This document shows positions 1 through 11,076 of a DNA stretch of 64,000 nt, one piece after another. The notes below the pieces were generated by a model. It had not been told where the DNA came from. It saw only the letters and a program-made list of their open reading frames with translations, and searched no databases. Every line of letters begins with the position of its first letter. Position 1 is the first letter of the stretch. The position numbers and the translations under genes are program-made. Source of the DNA: Euonymus europaeus (taxonomy: Eukaryota; Streptophyta; Magnoliopsida; Celastrales; Celastraceae); contig OY756958.1 of assembly GCA_963580455.1 (NCBI GenBank), forward strand, positions 10,118,501 to 10,182,500, in the 5' to 3' direction.

Positions 1-1250
1 AAATTTTACGAGTATAAGCTTCCTAGATTATTTCGATGCGAAAACACCAACTTTATAAGACAAATGGATAAAAACGTTGAAAGCTCCTCCATAGAGAGAG
101 TTGAGCAACTTCTAATCATCAAAGTTGCTCGGTGTACACTTTTTATTGTTCTTCTAAGTCAAATTTTACGAGTATATGCTTGCTGGATTATTTTGATTCC
201 AAATCTCCAACTTTCTATGACAAATGGACAAAAACATTAAAAGCTCCTCCATAGAGAGAGTTGTGCAACTTCGGACAATAAAAATTGCTCGGTGTACACT
301 TTTTATTGTTCTTCTATGTCAAATTTTAGAGTATAAGCTTCCTAGATTATTTCGATGCCAAAACCCCAAGTTTCTATGACAAATGGACAAAAAGCGTTTA
401 AAGTTCCTCGATAGAGTGAGTTGTGCAACTTCGGACTATCAAAGTTGCTCGGTGTACACTTTTTATTGTTCTTCTATGTCAAATTTTACGAGTATAAGCT
501 TCCTAGATTATTTCGATCCCAAAACGCTAACTTTCTATGAAAAATGAACAAAACCATTTAAAACTCCTCTATAGAGTGAGTTGTGCAACTTAGGACTATC
601 AAAGTTGCTCGGTGTACACTTTTTATTGTTCTTCTATGTCAAATTTTACGAGTATAAGCTTCCTAGATTATTTCAATTCCAAAACCCCAACTTTCTATGA
701 CAAATGGACAAAAACATTAAAAGCTCCTCCATAGAGAGAGTTGTGCAACTTCGGATTATCAAAATTGCTCGGTGTACACTTTTTATTGTTCTTCTATGTC
801 AAACTTTACGAGTATAAGCTTCCTAGATTATTTCAATTCCAAAACCCCAACTTTCTATGACAAATGGACAAAAACATTAAAAGCTCCTCCATAGAGAGAG
901 TTGAGCAACTTCGGACTATCAAAGTTGCTTGGTGTACACTTTTTATTGTTGTTCTATGTCAAATTTTTCGAGTATAAGCTTCCTAGATTATTTCGATGCG
1001 AAAACACCAACTTTATAAGACAAATGGATAAAAACGTTAAAAGCTCCTCCATAGAGAGTGTTGAGCAACTTCTAATCATCAAAGTTGCTCGGTGTACACT
1101 TTTTATTGTTCTTCTATGTCAAATTTTACGAGTATATGCTTGCTGGATTATTTTGATTCCAAATCTCCAACTTTCTATGACAAATGGACAAAAACATTAA
1201 AAGCTCCTCCATAGAGAGAGTTGTGCAACTTCGGACAATCAAAATTGCTC
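1..1250. repeat. Leading monomers with a 6-mer (960 bp) period
   Basis: About 1-410 matches 961-1,370 at an offset of 960 bp (six units), including the V-type unit and the following TATGCTTGCTGG unit. Between them lie a unit with ACGCTAACTTTC and two nearly identical units (about 673-992) with TTCAATTCC and AAAAACATTAAAAGCTCC. The array clearly continues beyond the left edge. Confidence 0.8.
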
Positions 1251-4200
1251 GGTGTACACTTTTTATTGTTCTTCTATGTCAAATTTTAGAGTATAAGCTT
1301 CCTAGATTATTTCGATGTCAAAACCCCAACTTTCTATGACAAATGGACAAAAAGCGTTTAAAGTTCCTCCATAGAGTGAGTTTGTGCAACTTCGGACTAT
1401 CAAAGTTGCTCGGTGTACACTTTTTATTGTTCTTCTATGTCAAATTTTAGAGTATAAGCTTCCTACATTATTTCAATGCGAAAACACCAACTTTCTATGA
1501 TAAATGGACAAAAAGCGTTTAAAGTTCCTCCATAGAGTGAGTTTGTGCAACTTCGGACTATCAAAGTTGCTCGGTGTACACTTTTTATTGTTCTTCTATG
1601 TCAAATTTTAGAGTATAAGCTTCCTAGATTATTTCGATGCCAAAACCCCAACTTTCTATGACAAATGGACAAAAAGCGTTTAAAGTTCCTCCATAGAGTG
1701 AGTTGTGCAACTTCGGACTATCAAAGGTTCTCGGTGTACACTTTTTATTGTTCTTCTATGTCAAATTTTAGAGTATAAGCTTCCTAGATTATTTCGATGC
1801 CAAAACCCCAACTTTCTATGACAAATGGACAAAAAGCGTTTAAAGTTCCTCCATAGAGTGAGTTGTGCAACTTCGGACTATCAAAGTTGCTCGGTGTACA
1901 CTTTTTATTGTTCTTCTATGTCAAATTTTTCGAGTGTAAGCTTTCTAGATTATTTCGATTCCAAAACGCTAACTTTCTATGAAAAATGAACAAAACCATT
2001 TAAAAGCTCCTCTATAGAGTGAGTTGTGCAACTTCGGACTATCAAAGTTGCTTGGTGAACACTTTTTATTGTTGTTCTATGTCAAATTTTTCGAGTATAA
2101 GCTTCCTAGATTATTTCGATGCGAAAACACCAACTTTATAAGACAAATGGATAAAAACGTTAAAAGCTCCTCCATAGAGAGTGTTGAGCAACTTCTAATC
2201 ATCAAAGTTGCTCGGTGTACACTTTTTATTGTTCTTCTATGTCAAATTTTACGAGTATATGCCTGCTGGATTATTTTGATTCCAAATCTCCAACTTTCTA
2301 TGACAAATGGACAAAAACATTAAAAGCTCCTCCATAGAGAGAGTTGTGCAACTTCGGACAATCAAAATTGCTCGGTGTACACTTTTTATTGTTCTTCTAT
2401 GTCAAATTTTAGAGTATAAGCTTCCTAGATTATTTCGATACCAAAACCCCAACTTTCTATGACAAATGGACAAAAAGCGTTTAAAGTTCCTCCATAGAGT
2501 GAGTTTGTGCAACTTCGGACTATCAAAGTTGCTCGGTGTACACTTTTTATTGTTCTTCTATGTCAAATTTTAGAGTATAAGCTTCCTAGATTATTTCGAT
2601 GCCAAAACCCCAACTTTCTATGACAAATGGACAAAAAGCGTTTAAAGTTCCTCCATAGAGTGAGTTTGTGCAACTTCGGACTATCAAAGTTGCTCGGTGT
2701 ACACTTTTTATTGTTCTTCTATGTCAAATTTTAGAGTATAAGCTTCCTAGATTATTTCGATGCCAAAACTCCAACTTTCTATGACAAATGGACAAAAAGC
2801 GTTTAAAGTTCCTCCATAGAGTGAGTTGTGCAACTTCGGACTATCAAAGTTGCTCGGTGTACACTTTTTATTGTTCTTCTATGTCAAATTTTAGAGTATA
2901 AGCTTCCTAGATTATTTCGATGCCAAAACCCCAACTTTCTATGACAAATGGACAAAAAGCGTTTAAAGTTCCTCCATAGAGTGAGTTGTGCAACTTCGGA
3001 CTATCAAACTTGCTCGGTGTACACTTTTTATTGTTCTTCTATGTCAAATTTTAGAGTATAAGCTTCCTAGATTATTTCGATGTCAAAACCCCAACTTTCT
3101 ATGACAAATGGACAAAAAGCGTTTAAAGTTCCTCCATAGAGTGAGTTTGTGCAACTTCGGACTATCAAAGTTGCTCGGTGTACACTTTTTATTGTTCTTC
3201 TATGTCAAATTTTAGAGTATAAGCTTCCTACATTATTTCAATGCGAAAACACCAACTTTCTATGATAAATGGACAAAAAGCGTTTAAAGTTCCTCCATAG
3301 AGTGAGTTTGTGCAACTTCGGACTATCAAAGTTGCTCGGTGTACACTTTTTATTGTTCTTCTATGTCAAATTTTAGAGTATAAGCTTCCTAGATTATTTC
3401 GATGCCAAAACCCCAACTTTCTATGACAAATGGACAAAAAGCGTTTAAAGTTCCTCCATAGAGTGAGTTGTGCAACTTCGGACTATCAAAGGTTCTCGGT
3501 GTACACTTTTTATTGTTCTTCTATGTCAAATTTTAGAGTATAAGCTTCCTAGATTATTTCGATGCCAAAACCCCAACTTTCTATGACAAATGGACAAAAA
3601 GCGTTTAAAGTTCCTCCATAGAGTGAGTTGTGCAACTTCGGACTATCAAAGTTGCTCGGTGTACACTTTTTATTGTTCTTCTATGTCAAATTTTTCGAGT
3701 GTAAGCTTTCTAGATTATTTCGATTCCAAAACGCTAACTTTCTATGAAAAATGAACAAAACCATTTAAAAGCTCCTCTATAGAGTGAGTTGTGCAACTTC
3801 GGACTATCAAAGTTGCTTGGTGAACACTTTTTATTGTTGTTCTATGTCAAATTTTTCGAGTATAAGCTTCCTAGATTATTTCGATGCGAAAACACCAACT
3901 TTATAAGACAAATGGATAAAAACGTTAAAAGCTCCTCCATAGAGAGTGTTGAGCAACTTCTAATCATCAAAGTTGCTCGGTGTACACTTTTTATTGTTCT
4001 TCTATGTCAAATTTTACGAGTATATGCCTGCTGGATTATTTTGATTCCAAATCTCCAACTTTCTATGACAAATGGACAAAAACATTAAAAGCTCCTCCAT
4101 AGAGAGAGTTGTGCAACTTCGGACAATCAAAATTGCTCGGTGTACACTTTTTATTGTTCTTCTATGTCAAATTTTAGAGTATAAGCTTCCTAGATTATTT

Positions 4201-6575
4201 CGATACCAAAACCCCAACTTTCTATGACAAATGGACAAAAAGCGTTTAAAGTTCCTCCATAGAGTGAGTTTGTGCAACTTCGGACTATCAAAGTTGCTCG
4301 GTGTACACTTTTTATTGTTCTTCTATGTCAAATTTTAGAGTATAAGCTTCCTAGATTATTTCGATGCCAAAACCCCAACTTTCTATGACAAATGGACAAA
4401 AAGCGTTTAAAGTTCCTCCATAGAGTGAGTTTGTGCAACTTCGGACTATCAAAGTTGCTCGGTGTACACTTTTTATTGTTCTTCTATGTCAAATTTTAGA
4501 GTATAAGCTTCCTAGATTATTTCGATGCAAAAACCCCAACTTTCTATGACAAATGGACAAAAAGCGTTTAAAGTTCCTCCATAGAGTGAGTTGTGCAACT
4601 TCGGACTATCAAAGTTGCTCGGTGTACACTTTTTATTGTTCTTCTATGTCAAATTTTAGAGTATAAGCTTCCTAGATTATTTCGATGCCAAAACCCCAAC
4701 TTTCTATTACAAATGGACAAAAAGCGTTTAAAGTTCCTCCATAGAGTGAGTTGTGCAACTTCGGACTATCAAACTTGCTCGGTGTACACTTTTTATTGTT
4801 CTTCTATGTCAAATTTTAGAGTATAAGCTTCCTAGATTATTTCGATGTCAAAACCCCAACTTTCTATGACAAATGGACAAAAAGCGTTTAAAGTTCCTCC
4901 ATAGAGTGAGTTTGTGCAACTTCGGACTATCAAAGTTGCTCGGTGTACACTTTTTATTGTTCTTCTATGTCAAATTTTAGAGTATAAGCTTCCTACATTA
5001 TTTCAATGCGAAAACACCAACTTTCTATGATAAATGGACAAAAAGCGTTTAAAGTTCCTCCATAGAGTGAGTTTGTGCAACTTCGGACTATCAAAGTTGC
5101 TCGGTGTACACTTTTTATTGTTCTTCTATGTCAAATTTTAGAGTATAAGCTTCCTAGATTATTTCGATGCCAAAACCCCAACTTTCTATGACAAATGGAC
5201 AAAAAGCGTTTAAAGTTCCTCCATAGAGTGAGTTGTGCAACTTCGGACTATCAAAGGTTCTCGGTGTACACTTTTTATTGTTCTTCTATGTCAAATTTTA
5301 GAGTATAAGCTTCCTAGATTATTTCGATGCCAAAACCCCAACTTTCTATGACAAATGGACAAAAAGCGTTTAAAGTTCCTCCATAGAGTGAGTTGTGCAA
5401 CTTCGGACTATCAAAGTTGCTCGGTGTACACTTTTTATTGTTCTTCTATGTCAAATTTTTCGAGTGTAAGCTTTCTAGATTATTTCGATTCCAAAACGCT
5501 AACTTTCTATGAAAAATGAACAAAACCATTTAAAAGCTCCTCTATAGAGTGAGTTGTGCAACTTCGGACTATCAAAGTTGCTTGGTGAACACTTTTTATT
5601 GTTGTTCTATGTCAAATTTTTCGAGTATAAGCTTCCTAGATTATTTCGATGCGAAAACACCAACTTTATAAGACAAATGGATAAAAACGTTAAAAGCTCC
5701 TCCATAGAGAGTGTTGAGCAACTTCTAATCATCAAAGTTGCTCGGTGTACACTTTTTATTGTTCTTCTATGTCAAATTTTACGAGTATATGCCTGCTGGA
5801 TTATTTTGATTCCAAATCTCCAACTTTCTATGACAAATGGACAAAAACATTAAAAGCTCCTCCATAGAGAGAGTTGTGCAACTTCGGACAATCAAAATTG
5901 CTCGGTGTACACTTTTTATTGTTCTTCTATGTCAAATTTTAGAGTATAAGCTTCCTAGATTATTTCGATACCAAAACCCCAACTTTCTATGACAAATGGA
6001 CAAAAAGCGTTTAAAGTTCCTCCATAGAGTGAGTTTGTGCAACTTCGGACTATCAAAGTTGCTCGGTGTACACTTTTTATTGTTCTTCTATGTCAAATTT
6101 TAGAGTATAAGCTTCCTAGATTATTTCGATGCCAAAACCCCAACTTTCTATGACAAATGGACAAAAAGCGTTTAAAGTTCCTCCATAGAGTGAGTTTGTG
6201 CAACTTCGGACTATCAAAGTTGCTCGGTGTACACTTTTTATTGTTCTTCTATGTCAAATTTTAGAGTATAAGCTTCCTAGATTATTTCGATGCCAAAACC
6301 CCAACTTTCTATGACAAATGGACAAAAAGCGTTTAAAGTTCCTCCATAGAGTGAGTTGTGCAACTTCGGACTATCAAAGTTGCTCGGTGTACACTTTTTA
6401 TTGTTCTTCTATGTCAAATTTTAGAGTATAAGCTTCCTAGATTATTTCGATGCCAAAACCCCAACTTTCTATGACAAATGGACAAAAAGCGTTTAAAGTT
6501 CCTCCATAGAGTGAGTTGTGCAACTTCGGACTATCAAACTTGCTCGGTGTACACTTTTTATTGTTCTTCTATGTC
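1250..6575. repeat. 11-monomer higher-order repeat, 1765 bp, three copies
   Basis: Copies start near 1,250, 3,015 and 4,780. The V-type units at about 2,121, 3,886 and 5,651 and the ACGCTAACTTTC units at 1,966, 3,731 and 5,496 repeat exactly 1765 bp apart. Most units belong to a private subfamily with ATTTTAGAGTAT (C lost from the usual ATTTTACGAGTAT), ACAAAAAGCGTTTAAAGTTCC and often GAGTTTGTGCAAC (an extra T). Copies differ by only a few substitutions, for example GATGCAAAAAC at 4,504 against GATGCCAAAAC in the previous copy. The last copy breaks at about 6,570, where AATTTTAGAG is replaced by AATTTTTCGAGTG. Confidence 0.9.
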
Positions 6576-8560
6576 AAATTTTTCGAGTGTAAGCTTTCTA
6601 GATTATTTCGATTCCAAAACGCTAACTTTCTATGAAAAATGAACAAAACCATTTAAAAGCTCCTCTATAGAGTGAGTTGTGCAACTTCGGACTATCAAAG
6701 TTGCTTGGTGTACACTTTTTATTGTTGTTCTATGTCAAATTTCTCGAGTATAAGCTTCCTAGATTATTTCGATGCGAAAACACCAACTTTATAAGACAAA
6801 TGGATAAAAACGTTAAAAGCTCCTCCATAGAGAGTGTTGAGCAACTTCTAATCATCAAAGTTGCTCGGTGTACACTTTTTATTGTTATTCTATGTCAAAT
6901 TTTACGAGTATATGCTTGCTGGATTATTTTGATTCCAAATCTCCAACTTTCTATGACAAATGGACAAAAACATTAAAAGCTCCTCCATAGAGAGAGTTGT
7001 GCAACTTCGCACAATCAAAATTGCTCGGTGTACACTTTTTATTGTTCTTCTATGTCAAATTTTAGAGTATAAGCTTCCTAGATTATTTCGATGCCAAAAC
7101 CCCAACTTTCTATGACAAATGGACAAAAAGCGTTTAAAGTTCCTCCATAGAGTGAGTTTGTGCAACTTCGGACTATCAAAGTTGCTCGGTGTACACTTTT
7201 TATTGTTCTTCTATGTCAAATTTTAGAGTATAAGCTTCCTAGATTATTTCGATGCCAAAACCCCAACTTTCTATGACAAATAGACAAAAAGCGTTTAAAG
7301 TTCCTCCATAGAGTGAGTTTGTGCAACTTCGGACTATCAAAGTTGCTCGGTGTACACTTTTTATTGTTCTTCTATGTCAAATTTTAGAGTATAAGCTTCC
7401 TAGATTATTTCGATGCCAAAACCCCAACTTTCTATGACAAATGGACAAAAAGCGTTTAAAGTTCCTCCATAGAGTGAGTTTGTGCAACTTCGGACTATCA
7501 AAGTTGCTCGGTGTACACTTTTTATTGTTCTTCTATGTCAAATTTTAGAGTATAAGCTTCCTAGATTATTTCGATGCCAAAACCCCAACTTTCTATGACA
7601 AATAGACAAAAAGCGTTTAAAGTTCCTCCATAGAGTGAGTTTGTGCAACTTCGGACTATCAAAGTTGCTCGGTGTACACTTTTTATTGTTCTTCTATGTC
7701 AAATTTTAGAGTATAAGCTTCCTAGATTATTTCGATGCCAAAACACCAACTTTCTATGACAAATGGACAAAAAGCGTTTAAAGTTCCTCCATAGAGTGAG
7801 TTGTGCAACTTCGGACTATCAAAGTTGCTCGGTGTACACTTTTTATTGTTCTTCTATGTCAAATTTTAGAGTATAAGCTTCCTAGATTATTTCGATGCCA
7901 AAACCCCAACTTTCTATGACAAATGGACAAAAAGCGTTTAAAGTTCCTCCATAGAGTGAGTTGTGCAACTTCGGACTATCAAAGGTTCTCGGTGTACACT
8001 TTTTATTGTTCTTCTATGTCAAATTTTAGAGTATAAGCTTCCTAGATTATTTCGATGCCAAAACCCCAACTTTCTATGACAAATGGACAAAAAGCGTTTA
8101 AAGTTCCTCCATAGAGTGAGTTGTGCAACTTCGGACTATCAAAGTTGCTCGGTGTACACTTTTTATTGTTCTTCTATGTCAAATTTTTCGAGTGTAAGCT
8201 TTCTAGATTATTTCGATTCCAAAACGCTAACTTTCTATGAAAAATGAACAAAACCATTTAAAAGCTCCTCTATAGAGTGAGTTGTGCAACTTCGGACTAT
8301 CAAAGTTGCTTGGTGAACACTTTTTATTGTTGTCCTATGTCAAATTTTTCGAGTATAAGCTTCCTAGATTATTTCGATGCGAAAACACCAACTTTATAAG
8401 ACAAATGGATAAAAACGTTAAAAGCTCCTCCATAGAGAGTGTTGAGCAACTTCTAATCATCAAAGTTGCTCGGTGTACACTATTTATCGTTCTTCTATGT
8501 CAAATTTTAGAGTATAAGCTTCCTAGATTATTTCGATGCCAAAACACCAACTTTCTATGA
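6576..8560. repeat. Rearranged continuation of the 11-mer domain
   Basis: About 6,576-7,100 matches 5,453-5,977 at an offset of 1123 bp (seven units). Then follow private-subfamily units, including a dimer duplication (322 bp) marked by AATAGAC at 7,279 and 7,601. The ACGCTAAC unit and the V-type unit return at 8,224 and 8,379, so this copy is 10 rather than 11 units long (1605 bp). It looks like an unequal-exchange derivative of the preceding HOR. Confidence 0.83.
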
Positions 8561-10560
8561 CAAATGGACAAAAAGCGTTTAAAGTTCCTCCATAGAGTGA
8601 GTTGTGCAACTTCGGACTATCAAAGTTGCTCGGTGTACACTTTTTATTGTTCTTCTATGTCAAATTTTAGAGTATAAGCTTCCTAGATTATTTCGATGCC
8701 AAAACCCCAACTTTCTATGACAAATGGACAAAAAGCGTTTAAAGTTCCTCCATAGAGTGAGTTGTGCAACTTCGGACTATCAAAGTTGCTCGGTGTACAC
8801 TTTTTATTGTTCTTCTATGTCAAATTTTTCGAGTATAAGCTTTCTAGATTATTTCGATTCCAAAACGCTAACTTTCTATGACAAATGAACAAAACCGTTT
8901 AAAACTCTTCTATAGAGTGAGTTGTGCAACTTCGAACTATCAAAGTTGCTCGGTGTACACTTTTTATTGTTCTTCTATGTCAAATTTTACGAGTATAAGC
9001 TTCCTAGATTATTTCAATTCCAAAACCCCAACTTTCTATGACAAATGGACAAAAACATTAAAAGCTCCTCCATAGAGAGATTTAAGCAACTTCGGACCGT
9101 AAAAGTTGCTTGGTGTACACTTTTTATTGTTCTTCTATGTCAAATTTTACGAGTATATGCTTCCTGGATTATTTCGATGCCAAAACCCCAACTTTCTATG
9201 ACAAATAGACAAAAATATTAAAAGCTCCTCCATAGAGAGAGTTGTGCAACTTCGGACTATCAAAATTGCTCGGTGTACACTATTTATCGTTCTTCTATGT
9301 CAAATTTTACGAGTATATGCTTCCTGGATTATTTTGATTCCAAAACCCCAACTTTCTATGACAAATGGACAAAAACATTAAAAGCTCCTCCATAGAGAGA
9401 GTTGTGCAACTTCGGACTATCAAAATTGCTAGGTGTACACTTTTTATTGTTCTTCTATGTCAAATTTTAGAGTATAAGCTTCCTAGATTATTTCGATGCC
9501 AAAACCCCAACTTTCTATGACAAATGGACAAAAAGCGTTTAAAGTTCCTCCTTAGAGTGAGTTGTGCAACTTCGGACTATCAAAGTTTCTCGGTCTACAC
9601 TTTTTATTGTTCTTCTATGTAAAATTTTACGAGTAAAAGCTTCCTAGATTATTTCGATTCCAAAACCCCAACATTCTTTGACAAATGGACAAAACCGTTT
9701 AAAATTCCTCCATAGAGTGAGTTGTGCAACTTCGTACTATCAAAGTTGCTCTGTGCACACTTTTTATTGTTCTTCTATGTCAAATTTTACGAGTATATGC
9801 TTCCTGGATTATTTTGATGACAAAACCCCAACGTTCTATGACAAATGGACAAAAACATTCAAATCTCCTCCATAGAGAGAGTTGTGCAACTTCGGACTAT
9901 CAAAATTGCTCGATGTACACTTTTTATTGTTCTTCTATGTCAAATTTTAGAGTATAAGCTTCCTAGATTATTTCGATGCCAAAACCCCAACTTTCTATGA
10001 CAAATGGACAAAAAGCGTTTAAAGTTCCTCCTTAGAGAGAGTTGAGCAACTTCGGACCATAAAAGTTGCTCGGTGTACACTTTTTATTCTTGTTCTATGT
10101 CAAATTTTACGAGTATAAGCTTCCTAGATTATTTCAATGGCAAAAGCCCAACTTATTATGACAAATGGACAAAACCATTTAAAGCTCCTCTATAGAGTGA
10201 GTTGTGCAACTTCGGACTATCAAAGTTGCTCGTTGTACAATTTTTATTGTTCTTCTATGTCAAATTTTACGAGTATAAGCTTCCTAGATTATTTCAATTT
10301 CAAAACCCCAACTTTCTATGACAAATGGACAAAAACATTAAAAGCTCCTCCATAGAGAGAGTTGAGCAACTTCGGACCATAAAAGTTGCTTGGTGTACAC
10401 TTTTTATTGTTCTTCTATGTCAAATTTTACGAGTATATGCTTCCTGGATTATTTCGATGCCAAAACCCCAACTTTCTATGACAAATAGACAAAAATATTA
10501 AAAGCTCCTCCATAGAGAGAGTTGTGAAACTTCAGACTATCAAAGTTGCTCGGTGTACAC
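8561..10560. repeat. Transition zone with a degenerate 8-mer (1280 bp) period
   Basis: Private-subfamily units thin out here; the last I see are near 9,460-9,590 and 9,945-10,040, each with CCTCCTTAGAG. Units at about 8,880-9,280 match 10,160-10,560 at an offset of 1280 bp, sharing the TATGCTTCCTGG unit with AATAGACAAAAATATT and the GTTGCTTGGTG variant. Copies are visibly more diverged than in neighbouring HORs. Confidence 0.7.
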
Positions 10561-10843
10561 TTTTTGTTGTTCTTCTATGTCAAATTTTACGAGTATATGC
10601 TTGCTGGATTATTTTGATGCTAAAATCCCAACTATCAACAAGAAATGAGCAAAACCGTTAAAAGCTACTTCATAGTGAGAGTTGAGCAATTCCGGACCAT
10701 CAAAGTTGCTCATTGTACACTTTTTATTGTTCTTCTACGTCAAATTTTACGAGTATAAGCTTCCTAGATTATTTCGATGCCAAAACCCCAACTTTCTATG
10801 ACAAATGGACAAAACCATTTAAAGCTCCTCCATAGAGTGAGTT

Positions 10844-10871
10844 GAGCAACTTCGGACTATCAAAGTTGCTC
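10844..10871. other. Perfect 9-bp dyad (inverted repeat) inside the monomer
   Basis: GAGCAACTT (10,844-10,852) and its exact reverse complement AAGTTGCTC (10,863-10,871) flank a 10-nt spacer. The element recurs in most units. Common variants are GTGCAACTT in the left arm (one mismatch), GAGCAATTC (a G-T type mismatch) and AAATTGCTC or AAGTCGCTC in the right arm. It could form a hairpin or cruciform or bind a dimeric protein. Short dyads have been proposed as a shared property of centromeric satellites lacking CENP-B boxes; applying that here is inference. Confidence 0.85.
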
Positions 10872-10872
10872 G

Positions 10873-10880
10873 GTGTACAC
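10873..10880. other. 8-bp palindrome GTGTACAC next to the dyad
   Basis: GTGTACAC equals its own reverse complement and begins two bases after the right arm of the 9-bp dyad. It is among the most conserved parts of the unit and contains a BsrGI (TGTACA) and RsaI (GTAC) site, so these enzymes should also give a 160-bp ladder. Variants include GTTGTACAC, GTTGTAAAC and GTATACAC, the last seen in some units of the 639-bp domain. Confidence 0.8.
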
Positions 10881-10916
10881 TTTTTATTGTTCTTCTATGT
10901 CAAATTTTACGAGTAT

Positions 10917-11076
10917 AAGCTTCCTAGATTATTTCGATGTGAAAACACTAACTTTACAAGACAAATGGACAAAAACGTTAAAAGCTACTCCATAGAGAGA
11001 GTTGAGCAGCTTCTAATCATCGAAGTTTCTCGGTGTACACATTTTATTGTTCCTCTATGTCAAATTTTACGAGTAT
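10917..11076 (+). repeat. Diagnostic V-type monomer (TTTACAAG marker)
   Basis: This unit type carries GATGTGAAAACAC followed by AACTTTACAAGACAAATGG where other units read GATGCCAAAACCCC and AACTTTCTATGACAAATGG. It is nearly always followed by CTTCTAATCATC instead of CTTCGGACTATC. I located about 28 units of this type between 1 and 54 kb. In the first 8.6 kb the form is TTTATAAG with GATGCGAAAAC, at about 38, 998, 2,121, 3,886, 5,651, 6,774 and 8,379. The type is absent from the right-hand 639-bp HOR domain. Confidence 0.85.

Larger units (their letters stand above)
10794..10905 (+). repeat. Two copies of a 13-bp motif within one monomer
   Basis: TTCTATGACAAAT (10,794-10,806) and TTCTATGTCAAAT (10,893-10,905) differ at one base and lie 99 bp apart, in the same orientation. 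A weaker relative, CTATCAAAG, lies between them in the dyad spacer and right arm. The arrangement repeats in most units. It may be a trace of a shorter ancestral repeat, or a paired protein-binding site. Confidence 0.75.
10757..10916 (+). repeat. Reference monomer of the 160-bp satellite
   Basis: This unit runs from one HindIII site (AAGCTT) to the base before the next at 10,917, exactly 160 bp, and is close to the consensus of the right-hand 54 kb. Order inside the unit: AAGCTTCCTAGATTATTTCG, a C/A-rich stretch (CCAAAACCCCAAC), first copy of the 13-bp motif, GGACAAAACC, AAAGCTCCTCCATAGAG, the 9-bp dyad, the GTGTACAC palindrome, TTTTTATTGTTC, second copy of the 13-bp motif, then ATTTTACGAGTAT. 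It holds about five CpG sites. HindIII should cut most of the array into a 160-bp ladder; units with AAGCATCC or ATGCTTGC lack the site and would give multimers. Confidence 0.93.

Noticed and set aside
901..1200. 99-codon open frames repeated at 901, 2,024, 3,789, 5,554, 6,677 and in the central HORs
   Set aside because: They mark V-type units plus the next unit and follow the HOR period exactly. I take them as useful HOR markers, not as genes.
10775..10791. Possible CENP-B box around TTTCGATGCCAAAACCCC
   Set aside because: It begins with TTCG, but the required A after four free bases and the CGGG core are missing in the consensus and in the variants I looked at.
10873..10905. TTTTTATTG and TATA-like strings as a promoter
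   Set aside because: They recur in every unit and no transcription unit follows; AT-rich satellite gives such strings by chance.
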